NCBI GenBank assembly: GCA_013823325.1 | Contig: PNLY01000011.1 | Span: forward strand, 26,810 to 90,809 | DNA length: 64,000 bases | From: Methylobacterium sp. | GTDB taxonomy: Bacteria > Pseudomonadota > Alphaproteobacteria > Rhizobiales > Beijerinckiaceae | Reading direction: 5' to 3' | Shown here: positions 54,506 through 63,144 of the stretch, piece after piece | Position numbering within the stretch: the first letter of the stretch is position 1 | Layout: the number at the start of each line of letters is the position of its first letter | The notes under the pieces: model-generated | Database searches by the model: none | What the model saw: the letters and a program-made list of their open reading frames with translations, nothing else | Told to the model about the DNA's origin: nothing | Made by a program: the position numbers and the translations under genes

Positions 54506-54654
54506 CGCGCCGGCACTTCTCTTTCACCGACGAATCGGCACGGGCTCGGCCACGATGGCCGGGCCCGTGGGCCAATCCGGATATCGGGCGTAGAGTAGGC
54601 GCCGTCCCGCGCCTCGCCGCTGTCTTGACTTGCTCCAAGAGGCGCGCCAGTATC

Positions 54655-54668
54655 GTTTGTACACAAAC
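54655..54668. promoter_or_regulatory. MarR-type palindrome before the reductase gene (operator 4)
   Basis: GTTTGT-AC-ACAAAC, six-base arms, ending 36 bases before the reductase start codon. TTGACT at 54625-54630 is a possible -35, so the site would cover the -10/+1 region. Confidence 0.6.
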
Positions 54669-54704
54669 AAAATCCCTAAGGCCCGCTCTGCGGGAGGATC
54701 AAGC

Positions 54705-56189
54705 ATGGCGCTGGACGAAGCGAGCCCGGTTGCGGACGACAAGATCCGCTGCGATGCCTGCCCGGTGATGTGCTTCATCAAGCCGGGCGCCGTCGGCGCC
54801 TGCGACCGCTACGGCAATGTCGACGGCGAGCTGGTGCGGATGGAGCCGCATATCGTGCTCGAGCGCACGCTGGAGCATGGCGGCGAGGTCGTTCCCTTCG
54901 CCGGCAGTCGCGAATGGGAAGGCGAAATCGTCCACCAGCAGGGCACCTTCATCACCGCGATCGGCGCCGGCACCACCTATCCCGACTACAAGCCCGCCCC
55001 GTTCATCGTCTCGTCCGAGGTCGACGGCGTCGACATGGTCACCGTCGTGACCGAGGGCATCTTCAGCTATTGCGGCGTCAAGGTGAAGATCGACACCGAC
55101 CGCTTCCTCGGCCCCGAGCAGGCGACGGTACGGGTCGAGGGCGAGGCGATCGGCCACGTCACCACCGGCGAATACGGCTCGCAGATGCTCTCGCTCGGCG
55201 GCGTCCACCATCTCACCGGCGGCTCGAAGAAGGAGGGGCGCGTCACCTGCGACGCGCTGCTCCAGCTCAGCAACGGCAAGGCGGTCGAGCTCAGCATCGA
55301 CGAGGGCGAGACGGTGATCGTCCAGGCCGGCAAGCCGCCGATCGTCAACGGCATCCAGGAAAGCCGGATGCGCGTCGGCTGCGGCTCGGCGACGATCGGC
55401 ATCTTCGCCAAGCAATGGCATGGCAAGGTCGACGAGGTCGTCGTCGTCGACGACCACATCACCGGCGTGCTCTCCGAGCACCAGGCCGGCAAGCTGCTCG
55501 GCATGGCCGGCACCGGCATCAAGATGAAGGGCCGGCGCTCGACGCCCGGCCGCTATTTCCAGGTGGCGCAGCCCGGCACCGGCTGGGGCGGCACCAATAT
55601 CAGCGACCCCCTGACCATTCTCGGGCCGTTCGACCCGAAGGTCGCCTATCCCGGCCTGCGCCTGCTGATGGTTTCGACCACCGGCGAGCACGCCGCCTAT
55701 TACGAGCTCGACGAGCACCTCGTTCCGGTCGAGATGCAGATGCCGCAGCCGCTGGTCGAGCCGGTCGAGCGTATCGCCGAGAATTGCGAGCCGGCGCTCT
55801 CCACCGTGCTGTTCATCGGCGGCGCCGGCGGCTCGCTGCGCGCCGGCGTCACCGAGAATCCGGTCCGCCTGACCCGCTCGGTCAAGGATGCGCTGACCTA
55901 TGTCACCTGCGGCGGCGCCCCGGTCTATATCTGGCCGGGCGGCGGCATCACCTTCATGGTCGACGTCACCCGCCTGCCCGAGAACGCCTTCGGCTATGTG
56001 CCGACGCCGGCTTTGGTCGCGCCGCTCGAATTCACCATGAGCCGCAGCGACTACGAGGCGCTCGGCGGCCATATGGACGCGATCCAGCCGCTGGCTTCGC
56101 TCAAGGGCGGCAGTCGCCTGCGCCTGCCGCAGCGCCCCGACAATCCCTGGCCGCTGGCGCCGGAGCAGCCGCGCCGCTCCCTCGGCTAG
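54705..56189 (+). CDS. 6-hydroxynicotinate reductase family protein
   Basis: A 494-residue protein of the family named after Eubacterium barkeri 6-hydroxynicotinate reductase, which uses reduced ferredoxin to saturate the ring to 1,4,5,6-tetrahydro-6-oxonicotinate. The N-terminal Cys cluster C16-x2-C19-x3-C23-x9-C33 (IRCDACPVMCFIKPGAVGAC) should hold an iron-sulfur cluster. Glycine-rich stretches such as FIGGAGGSLRAGV and CGGAPVYIWPGGGI follow. No signal peptide. GGGAGGA precedes the ATG. It opens an operon with UPF0280 and two DUF1185 genes, opposite nadC. The real substrate may be another oxidised N-heterocycle. No nicotinate dehydrogenase or enamidase gene is nearby. Confidence 0.82.
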   Translation: MALDEASPVADDKIRCDACPVMCFIKPGAVGACDRYGNVDGELVRMEPHIVLERTLEHGGEVVPFAGSREWEGEIVHQQGTFITAIGAGTTYPDYKPAPFIVSSEVDGVDMVTVVTEGIFSYCGVKVKIDTDRFLGPEQATVRVEGEAIGHVTTGEYGSQMLSLGGVHHLTGGSKKEGRVTCDALLQLSNGKAVELSIDEGETVIVQAGKPPIVNGIQESRMRVGCGSATIGIFAKQWHGKVDEVVVVDDHITGVLSEHQAGKLLGMAGTGIKMKGRRSTPGRYFQVAQPGTGWGGTNISDPLTILGPFDPKVAYPGLRLLMVSTTGEHAAYYELDEHLVPVEMQMPQPLVEPVERIAENCEPALSTVLFIGGAGGSLRAGVTENPVRLTRSVKDALTYVTCGGAPVYIWPGGGITFMVDVTRLPENAFGYVPTPALVAPLEFTMSRSDYEALGGHMDAIQPLASLKGGSRLRLPQRPDNPWPLAPEQPRRSLG

Positions 56190-56193
56190 GGCG

Positions 56194-57081
56194 ATGTGGG
56201 AGAAGCCCTCCGCGCGGATTCTGCCGGATGGCCGGCGCCTGCTGCTGCAGCAGGGGCCGATCGATCTCGTCATCGAGGCCGTCGGCGAGCAAAGCGCGGT
56301 CAAGGTCGCGCATGAGGCGGCGATTCTCCGCTTCGACGGCCTGCTCGCCGAACTCTGCGACGAGTTGCAGCTGCTGCGGACGGCTGTGAGCCGGACGAGC
56401 CCGTTGCCGCTCGGCCCGGTCGCCCGGCGCATGCATGCGGCGGTAGCTCCCTTCGCTGAGACAAGCTTCATCACGCCGATGGCCGCCGTCGCCGGTTCGG
56501 TGGCGCAGGAGATTCTCGGCGTGATGTGCGCGGCCGCGCCGCTGCAGCGCGCCTATGTCAATAATGGTGGCGACATCGCCCTGCATCTCGCAGCCGGCGA
56601 GCAGTTCCGCATCGGGCTGGTGAAGCGCCCCGACCGGCCGGAGTTCTTCGCCACGGCGACGATCCGGCCCGAGGACGGCGTCGCCGGCATCGCGACCTCG
56701 GGCTATCCCGGCCGCAGCTTCTCGCTGGGGATTGCCGAGGCCGTGACGGTGCTGGCGCCCACCGCCGCGATGGCCGACGCCGCCGCGACCGTGATCGCCA
56801 ATGCGATCGATCTGCCCGGCCATCCCGCGGTCGAGCGCCTGCCGGCCAATTCCATCCAGAGCGACACCGATCTCGGCGAGCGGCTGGTGACCCGCGACGT
56901 CGGCCCGCTGGCAACGGACGAGATCGAAACCGCGCTCGCTGCCGGTCTAGCCGAGGCGGAATCCTTACGCACCGCAGGCCTGATCGTCTCGGCCGCCATG
57001 CATCTTCAGGGCGTGAGCCGCACGCTCGCCAGCCCTATGATCGTTCAAGAAAAGCCTGAGAGGAGACTGGCTCGTGCCTGA
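56194..57081 (+). CDS. UPF0280 family protein, ApbE-like fold
   Basis: A 295-residue protein of the UPF0280 family, structurally grouped with ApbE. The central stretch AGSVAQEILGVM followed by RAYVNNGGDIALHL matches the ApbE-type nucleotide-binding region with GGD. ApbE transfers FMN from FAD to a Thr of its target; whether UPF0280 does so is not established. It starts five bases after the reductase stop and overlaps the first DUF1185 start, so it probably serves the reductase, e.g. in flavin attachment (inference). I could not find a canonical ApbE target motif in the reductase. Confidence 0.82.
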   Translation: MWEKPSARILPDGRRLLLQQGPIDLVIEAVGEQSAVKVAHEAAILRFDGLLAELCDELQLLRTAVSRTSPLPLGPVARRMHAAVAPFAETSFITPMAAVAGSVAQEILGVMCAAAPLQRAYVNNGGDIALHLAAGEQFRIGLVKRPDRPEFFATATIRPEDGVAGIATSGYPGRSFSLGIAEAVTVLAPTAAMADAAATVIANAIDLPGHPAVERLPANSIQSDTDLGERLVTRDVGPLATDEIETALAAGLAEAESLRTAGLIVSAAMHLQGVSRTLASPMIVQEKPERRLARA

Positions 57082-57658
57082 GATCGCCGTGCGAAAATAC
57101 GCCGTGACCGTCGAGGAAATTTTCCATGAGGGCGGCCCGGCCGCTGCGGTGCCGCTGAAGCGCGGTGCGGCGCTGGCCGTGATCGCCAACCCCTATGCCG
57201 GCCGCTATGTCGAGGACATCCAGGGCTTCATGGACGACCTCAAGCCCTTCGGCCTCGCCATGGCGCAGCGCTTGCTCGCCGCGATGGGCGGCGATGCCCA
57301 GGCGATCCAGGGCTATGGCAAGGGCGCCATTGTCGGCGCTGCCGGCGAGCTCGAGCACGGAGCGCTCTGGCATGTGCCGGGCGGCTACGCCATGCGCGAA
57401 TTGCTGGGCGACGCCAAGGCGATCGTGCCCTCGACCAAGAAGGTCGGCGGCCCCGGCACGCGGCTCGACATCCCGGTCACCCATGTGAATGCGTCTTACG
57501 TGCGGAGCCATTTCGACTCTTTCGAGATCGGCATCACCGACGCGCCCCGGGCCGACGAACTGCTGTTCGCGCTGGTGATGACCACCGGGCCGCGCATCCA
57601 TGCCCGTGTTGGCGGCCTCAAGGCCAGCGAGATCAAGGGCGAGGACGGCCTGCGATGA
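57074..57658 (+). CDS. DUF1185 (amino acid synthesis family) protein, copy 1
   Basis: A 194-residue protein of PF06684, whose solved members have a Bacillus chorismate mutase-like fold and no proven reaction. GTG start at 57074, overlapping the UPF0280 stop by eight bases. Landmarks shared with copy 2 are VIANPYAGRY, QGYGKGAIVG, GELEHGA, YVRSHFDSFE and the final GEDGLR. These conserved Gly, Lys and acidic residues probably line an active site. The constant pairing with 6-hydroxynicotinate reductase-type genes suggests action on the reduced or opened ring. Confidence 0.84.
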   Translation: MPEIAVRKYAVTVEEIFHEGGPAAAVPLKRGAALAVIANPYAGRYVEDIQGFMDDLKPFGLAMAQRLLAAMGGDAQAIQGYGKGAIVGAAGELEHGALWHVPGGYAMRELLGDAKAIVPSTKKVGGPGTRLDIPVTHVNASYVRSHFDSFEIGITDAPRADELLFALVMTTGPRIHARVGGLKASEIKGEDGLR

Positions 57659-58239
57659 AAGCCAGGATCCGCAAGATCGTCACCGTCCTCGACGAGACCC
57701 ATAGCGAGCTCGGCCGGCCCGTCTCGCCGCCGATCAAGCGCGCTGCCGCCGTCGCGGTGATCGCCAATCCCTTCGCGGGACAATATCAGGACGATCTTTC
57801 CGAGCTGATCGACATCGGCGAGGAGCTCGGCGACCTGCTCGGCCGCCATGCGCTGGCGGCGCTCGGCATCGCGGGCGACGCGGTCCAGGGCTATGGCAAG
57901 GCCGCCGCCGTCGGCGAGGACGGCGAGCTGGAGCATGCCGCCGCGATCCTGCACCCCAAGCTCGGCGCCCCCCTGCGCAAGCTGCTCGGCAAGGCGCCGG
58001 CGCTGATCCCGTCCTCGAAGAAGCGCGGCTCGCTCGGCGTCGTGCTCGACGTGCCGCTCGGCCACAAGGCGGCGGCCTATGTCCGCAGCCATTTCGACGG
58101 CATGGAAGTGCGCATTCCCGATGCGCCGCGCGCCGGCGAGATCGTCGTCGCGGTCGCCCTGACCAGCGGTGGCCGGCCCTTGCCGCGCGTCGGCGGGCTC
58201 ACCCATGCCGAGGCCAAGGGCGAGGACGGGTTGCGCTGA
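57655..58239 (+). CDS. DUF1185 (amino acid synthesis family) protein, copy 2
   Basis: A second 194-residue PF06684 protein, in tandem with the first (ATGA overlap). It shares VIANPFAGQY, VQGYGKAAAVG, GELEHAA, YVRSHFDGME and GEDGLR, but differs in much of the rest (for example the 80-110 and 140-160 regions), so it is an old duplicate and not a recent copy. Equal length and coupling suggest a heteromeric complex or two successive steps. It ends 27 bases before the convergent transporter ATPase gene. Confidence 0.84.
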   Translation: MKARIRKIVTVLDETHSELGRPVSPPIKRAAAVAVIANPFAGQYQDDLSELIDIGEELGDLLGRHALAALGIAGDAVQGYGKAAAVGEDGELEHAAAILHPKLGAPLRKLLGKAPALIPSSKKRGSLGVVLDVPLGHKAAAYVRSHFDGMEVRIPDAPRAGEIVVAVALTSGGRPLPRVGGLTHAEAKGEDGLR

Positions 58240-58265
58240 GGTATCCCGTCCCCTCACTGGCGCTG

Positions 58266-59045
58266 CTAGCTGCGTAGCGCGCCTGGTCCGGCCACCGCGC
58301 CGGGCGGGCATTTGCCGGAGATGATCATCCCCAGCACTTCGTCCTGCGTGACGTCGCGGACATGGGCGCTGCCGACGACCTTGCCGTTCTTCATCACGCT
58401 GACGCGGTCGGCGAGATCGAAGACATCGTGCAGGTCATGGCTGATCAGGAAGATGCCGATGCCCTGCTTCTTCAGTTCCAGGATGAGATCGGCGACCTGC
58501 TTGGTTTCTGCGGGCCCGAGCGCCGCCGTCGGCTCGTCCATGATCAGCACCCGGGCGTTGAAATAGATCGCGCGGGCGATCGCGACCGATTGGCGCTGGC
58601 CGCCGGAAAGCGCCTTCACCGGCTCCTTGAAGCGGCGGAAATGCGGGTTGAGCCGGCCCATCACCTTGCGCGTCTCGGCCTCCATGGCGCTGTCGTCGAG
58701 CGTGCCCCAGGCCGTCAGGAGCTCGCGGCCAAGGAAGATATTGGCGGCGGCGTCGACATTGTCCGCCAGAGCGAGCGTCTGGTAGATCGTCTCGATGCCA
58801 TGGCGCTTGGCGTCGCGGGGACTTGAGATCGCGACAGGCTCGCCGGCGATCCTGATCTCGCCGGCATCGGCGCGATAGGCCCCCGACAATATCTTGATCA
58901 GCGTCGACTTGCCGGCGCCGTTATGGCCGAGCAGGCCGACGACCTCGCCGGCATGGAGATCGACGCTGGCATGGTCGACCGCCTTGATGCCGCCGAAGGC
59001 GATCGAGATTTCGCGCATCTCGACGAGGGGCGTGGTCATGTCCAT
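58266..59045 (-). CDS. Sugar ABC transporter ATP-binding protein, single domain (XylG-like)
   Basis: A 259-residue ATPase with Walker [10 protein letters not shown] near 39-47, signature [14 protein letters not shown], Walker [13 protein letters not shown] and switch His in LISHDLHD. Like the other sugar ATPase here it is half the length of classical XylG. It is the last gene of a binding protein-permease-ATPase operon, but a 129-base palindromic repeat separates it from the permease and may change the amount of ATPase made. An in-frame ATG two codons later is also possible. Confidence 0.9.
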   Translation of the reverse strand: MDMTTPLVEMREISIAFGGIKAVDHASVDLHAGEVVGLLGHNGAGKSTLIKILSGAYRADAGEIRIAGEPVAISSPRDAKRHGIETIYQTLALADNVDAAANIFLGRELLTAWGTLDDSAMEAETRKVMGRLNPHFRRFKEPVKALSGGQRQSVAIARAIYFNARVLIMDEPTAALGPAETKQVADLILELKKQGIGIFLISHDLHDVFDLADRVSVMKNGKVVGSAHVRDVTQDEVLGMIISGKCPPGAVAGPGALRS

Positions 59046-59062
59046 GGGCAGGCTCCTCCCTT

Positions 59063-59191
59063 GTCATTCCGGGTCGCCGCGCAGCGGTGAACCCGGAACC
59101 CACGACTGGGCGAGCGCAATCGACGGGGTCGTATTTGAGGGTTCATCCGGTCGTGGGTTCCGGGTTCTCGCTTTGCGAGCCCCGGAATGAC
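59063..59191. repeat. Palindromic repeat element, copy 2
   Basis: Outer arms GTCATTCCGGG (59063) and CCCCGGAATGAC (ending 59191); inner arms AACCCGGAACCCACGAC and its perfect 17-base complement. Same family as 36608-36751. It lies inside the transporter operon, between permease stop and ATPase start, where such stems can act as RNA processing or partial termination signals. Confidence 0.75.
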
Positions 59192-59216
59192 AGGGGAGTT
59201 TGCCGCGCTCATCCCG

Positions 59217-60521
59217 CTAACCCAGCCGCTTGCGATAGAGCCCGTCGAGCCAGACGGCGAGGACGAGCACGATGCCGACGACGATGTTCTGCAGGGGCGT
59301 ATCGACGCCGATCAGCACCATGCCCGATTGCAGCGACTGCATCACCAGGGCGCCCAGCATGGCGCCGGCGATAGTGCCGACGCCGCCGGCGAGCGACGTG
59401 CCGCCGATCACCGCCGCGGCGATGACATAGAGCTCGTCGAGCTGGCCGGCCGAATTGGTCGCGGCGTTGAGGCGGGCGGTCGAGATGCAGGCGGCGATGC
59501 CGACCAGCATGCCCATCAGCCCGTAGACCAGCATTAGAACCTTGCGCGTGTTGACGCCGGAGAGCTGGGCCGCCTCGGGATTGCCGCCGATCGAGAAGAC
59601 ATAGCGGCCGAAGCGCAGACGCCGCGCCAGGAAGCTCATGGCGACGCCGACCGCGAGCGCGAGCAGCACCGGCACGGCGAGGCCATGGCCGATGGTGAGT
59701 CCACCCTCGGGCCAGGTGCCGCCTTTCGCCTCGACGAGGCGGCGGGCGACGCCGGCCGGCAGGGCATAGGAATTGGCGATCGCGACCGCGCCGACGACGG
59801 TGCCGCAGGCAAGCGCCGCGAGCACGATCTCGGCCCAGAGCGGGCGCAGGGCGAAGCCGTAGCGCTTGCGCCGGCGCCGGGCGAAGGCGATCCCGGCGAC
59901 GATCAGCGCGCAGATGACGAGGCCGATTGCCCAGGAGGCGGAGGTGCCGATCGCGCCCTCGATGCCGCCGCCGAGCGGGCGGAAGCGCGAATCCATCGGC
60001 GCGATGGTCTGGCCCTGCGTCACCCACCAGGCTCCGCCGCGCCAGACCAGGAGGCCGCCGAGCGTGACGATGAAGGAGGGGATGGCGAGATAGGCGATCA
60101 GCGCGCCCTGGAACAGGCCGATCAGCCCGCCGAGCGCGACCGCTGCAAGGATCGAGAGCAGCCAGGTGGCGGGGTGCTCGAAGCCGAGCAGGCCGGGGAG
60201 CAATTGCGCCTGGACGAGGCCGGTGACCATGCCGACGAAGCCGAGCATCGAGCCGACCGAGAGGTCGATGTTGCGGGTGACGATGACCAGCACCATGCCG
60301 CAGGCCATCACTGCGACTGAGGCGGTCTGGACCGAGAGGTTCCAGAGATTGCGCGGCGTCAGGAAGGCGCCGCCCGAGAGCCAGTTGAAGCCGAGCCAGA
60401 TCACCGCCAGCGCGGCGATCATGCCGATCATCCGCGCGTCGAACTCGATGGCGCGCAGATGGTCGGCGAAGCTCTTCGCATCCTGCGACGGCGTTGCCGG
60501 CGCTGGCACGCTTTCAGTCAC
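59217..60521 (-). CDS. Sugar ABC transporter permease (XylH-like)
   Basis: A 434-residue permease with about 10-12 helices. The XylH/RbsC-type motif is [19 protein letters not shown], followed by [40 protein letters not shown] and [17 protein letters not shown]. The long polar N-terminus is typical of XylH. GTG at 60521 overlaps the binding-protein stop by eight bases and is preferred; a TTG at 60545 is possible. With the XylF-like binding protein it probably imports D-xylose or a related sugar. Confidence 0.9.
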   Translation of the reverse strand: MTESVPAPATPSQDAKSFADHLRAIEFDARMIGMIAALAVIWLGFNWLSGGAFLTPRNLWNLSVQTASVAVMACGMVLVIVTRNIDLSVGSMLGFVGMVTGLVQAQLLPGLLGFEHPATWLLSILAAVALGGLIGLFQGALIAYLAIPSFIVTLGGLLVWRGGAWWVTQGQTIAPMDSRFRPLGGGIEGAIGTSASWAIGLVICALIVAGIAFARRRRKRYGFALRPLWAEIVLAALACGTVVGAVAIANSYALPAGVARRLVEAKGGTWPEGGLTIGHGLAVPVLLALAVGVAMSFLARRLRFGRYVFSIGGNPEAAQLSGVNTRKVLMLVYGLMGMLVGIAACISTARLNAATNSAGQLDELYVIAAAVIGGTSLAGGVGTIAGAMLGALVMQSLQSGMVLIGVDTPLQNIVVGIVLVLAVWLDGLYRKRLG

Positions 60522-61563
60522 AGGCTTTGACCTTGCCGGCGGCAACGCCCTGGCAGACCGCTGCTTTCGGCGCCCAGCCGGCTTCGATCACCACGTTAAG
60601 ATTGTCCTTGGTCACCGGCACCGGCTTCAGGAAGAGCGCGGTCATCTTGGCCTTGCTCGGGCCCTGGTCCCAGGCGGTGGAGCCTGCGACCTCGGTCAGC
60701 TTGGCGCCGCCGGCGAGCTTGATCGCGATCTCGGCGGCGTTGCGCCCGAGCTCGCGCGCATCCTTCCAGATCGTCACCGTCTGGGTGCCCAAGGCGACGC
60801 GGTTGAGGGCGGCGCGGTCGGCGTCCTGGCCGGAGACCGGCACCGAGCCGGCGAGGCCCTGCGCGGCGAGCGCCGCGATGGCGCCGCCGCCGGTGCCGTC
60901 ATTGGCGGCGATGACGGCGTCGACCTTGTTGGCGTTGCGCGTCAGGAACTGCTCCATGTTGCGCTGGGCGTTGGCCGGCAGCCAGCCATCGGTGTAGGCC
61001 TCGCCGACATTCTTGATCTTGCCGGCGTCGATCGCCGGTTTCAGCACCTCGATCGAGCCCTGGAACAGGAAGTTGGCGTTCGGATCCGAGCTCGAGCCCT
61101 TGATGAAGACGTAGTTGCCTTCCGGCTTCGCCTTCTGGATCTCGCGCGCCATCATCCGGCCGACCTCGACATTGTCGAAGGTCAGGTAGAAGGCCTGCGG
61201 AATCTCGATCAGCCGGTCATAGCCGACCACCGCGATACCCTCGTCGACCGCCTTCTGCACGGCCGGCCGGATCGCCTGCGCGTCCTGCGCCAGCACGATG
61301 ATCGCCTTGGCGCCGCGCGCGATCAGGCTCTCGACATCGGTGAGCTGTTTGGCGGGCGAAGATTGCGCATCGGCCGAGAGATAGGTGCCGCCGACCTTCT
61401 CGATCGCCGCCTTGATCGCGGCCTCGTCGGTCTTCCAGCGCTCTTCCTGGAAGTTCGACCAGCTCACCCCGATCACCGGCCCCTTGCTCTGGGCGAAAGC
61501 GGGGAATGCGCTGCCGAAGGCCGCGAGCGCGAGGCCCGCGGCGAGAAAATGGCGTCTCAACAC
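60514..61563 (-). CDS. D-xylose-type ABC substrate-binding protein (XylF-like)
   Basis: A 349-residue periplasmic protein. Signal peptide [24 protein letters not shown], then the XylF-type run [41 protein letters not shown] and [14 protein letters not shown]; later [20 protein letters not shown] and [11 protein letters not shown] are conserved in XylF. It is first in the operon, order xylF-xylH-xylG. No xylose isomerase or kinase gene is in the window. The ligand is likely D-xylose, but related pentoses or pentose-containing molecules cannot be excluded. The 190 bases upstream hold no gene. Confidence 0.9.
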   Translation of the reverse strand: MLRRHFLAAGLALAAFGSAFPAFAQSKGPVIGVSWSNFQEERWKTDEAAIKAAIEKVGGTYLSADAQSSPAKQLTDVESLIARGAKAIIVLAQDAQAIRPAVQKAVDEGIAVVGYDRLIEIPQAFYLTFDNVEVGRMMAREIQKAKPEGNYVFIKGSSSDPNANFLFQGSIEVLKPAIDAGKIKNVGEAYTDGWLPANAQRNMEQFLTRNANKVDAVIAANDGTGGGAIAALAAQGLAGSVPVSGQDADRAALNRVALGTQTVTIWKDARELGRNAAEIAIKLAGGAKLTEVAGSTAWDQGPSKAKMTALFLKPVPVTKDNLNVVIEAGWAPKAAVCQGVAAGKVKACD

Positions 61564-61752
61564 GGCGTTTCTCCCTCGTTTGCGGCCGCGTGCCTTGATG
61601 CGGCGCGTCAGATTGGAGGGAAGGTGATCTTATCGGCCGGGACCCGTCAAGCACACATTGAAGGCAATGCCGCTCGCACGCAGGACGGGCATGTAATCGA
61701 TTGCGCCTGTCTGAGAACGATTGGTTCCGAATGGAATTTGGTTGCTGGCCCC

Positions 61753-62991
61753 TCAGCGGCAGATCGCCGAGCGCAGCTGCGGCAGACGCAGCAGCTCGGC
61801 CGCGGTTCCGCTGCGCTGCCAGGTCGAGGGTGTGCTGTCTTCCGCCGGGGGATCGATCTTCAGCGACACCGCGGTCCGATCCGTCAGGCCGCACAGAGTC
61901 TCGCGCAGGACATCGGCGCTCATCGGCCCGTCGGGGGCGCTGCCGTCCTCGTTCTGCGCGATGATCGGCGGGCCGCCCGGCAAGGTGAGGGTGACCGTCC
62001 GCAGCCGCGTCGGGATCGGCGCGTCGCCGAACAGCAGCCGCATCTGCAGGGCGGTCGTCTGCTGATAGCGCCCCTCGCCGACGGACAAGGCGAGGCGCAG
62101 CTTGCCGCCGCGATGCGGGCCGAGCTCGACCGAGCCGAGCGGGGTCGCCGGTGCGACCAGCGTCGCCGGCAACACGGGCGCCGCGCTCAGGCTCCGCGAC
62201 GAGCCGGGAACGGGAGCCAATGCCGGCCGCAGGTCCTCGAAGGCGAGGGCGGCAGGACCGATCTGGGTCGCGATCGTGGTCGCGCGCATCTCGTCGGGCT
62301 TGAGATAGCGCATCGTGTCGGCCGGCGTCGACACCGTCACCTCGATGAACGAGCGGTCGAGGCCCATGGCGTCGAGGTAGCGCCTCATCTTGGCGTCGAT
62401 CTCGCCGGTCGCCTGCTCCTGCTTGATCGTCCGCGTCTCGGTTCGCTCATCCACCAGTTCCTTGCGCCCGCGCACAATCTTGTAGTCGCGCACCGTCGTC
62501 GTCTCGGTCTCGACGATGGTCTGCTGGTGCACGCCGATGCGCGATTGCGGCGGGATGATCCGGCGTTGCCCTCCGGCGAGGAAGAGCGTGCAGGCCGAGG
62601 CGCAGAGCGGGCTGCGCTCGTCGATGGTGCCGAGCGCCGGTTCGCGCTGGCTGAAGACGGTGCGGGCGACGGCGATGTCGAGGCCGCTCTTGCGGACGAG
62701 CTCGCCCATCGCGATCGCCGCTTCGACCGTGCCGCCGGTCGAGTAGACCAGCAGCGGCAGCTTGCGCCCGTTCAATTCGGCAAGCGCGCGGCGCAGTTCG
62801 GCCGGCGTGTCCTTGGTGATCGCACCCTGAGCGGCGAGCCATTCACGGCAGTCTGGCTCGCAGGGCTCGGCGCTGCGCGTCAGCACGATGCGCATCGGCT
62901 CCGGCTGCGGCGCGGCAGCCGGCTTGTCCTGCGCCAGCGCGGGCAGGGCGATCAGGGAAAAGGCGAACGCCAGGAGATGGGCGATGCGCAT
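61753..62991 (-). CDS. Secreted ClpP-fold (crotonase superfamily) predicted serine protease-like protein
   Basis: A 412-residue protein with signal peptide MRIAHLLAFAFSLIALPALA. Residues about 75-160 look like the periplasmic ClpP-like family (COG3904): LLVYSTGGTVEAAIAMGELVR, then CASACTLFLAGGQRRI with probable nucleophile S132, and GVHQQ with H155. The part from about 160 to 412 has no recognised domain and includes a Pro/Ala-rich linker. The family is predicted to be periplasmic or membrane-associated, with no defined substrate. It is a single gene between unrelated neighbours. Confidence 0.75.
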   Translation of the reverse strand: MRIAHLLAFAFSLIALPALAQDKPAAAPQPEPMRIVLTRSAEPCEPDCREWLAAQGAITKDTPAELRRALAELNGRKLPLLVYSTGGTVEAAIAMGELVRKSGLDIAVARTVFSQREPALGTIDERSPLCASACTLFLAGGQRRIIPPQSRIGVHQQTIVETETTTVRDYKIVRGRKELVDERTETRTIKQEQATGEIDAKMRRYLDAMGLDRSFIEVTVSTPADTMRYLKPDEMRATTIATQIGPAALAFEDLRPALAPVPGSSRSLSAAPVLPATLVAPATPLGSVELGPHRGGKLRLALSVGEGRYQQTTALQMRLLFGDAPIPTRLRTVTLTLPGGPPIIAQNEDGSAPDGPMSADVLRETLCGLTDRTAVSLKIDPPAEDSTPSTWQRSGTAAELLRLPQLRSAICR

Positions 62992-63144
62992 CACGAAGTC
63001 AGCGGCCTCAGCTGCGGTTGCGCAAGGGAACCCCAGGCGCAGGGTTTTGACAACAGCCTCCGTGCCCCGTCGCATGGGCAGGGAGGCAAGGTAAAGGCTT
63101 TGGCTGTGCCGTTGGGCGTCTTTGAGGCGCTCTCGCGGCCGATT

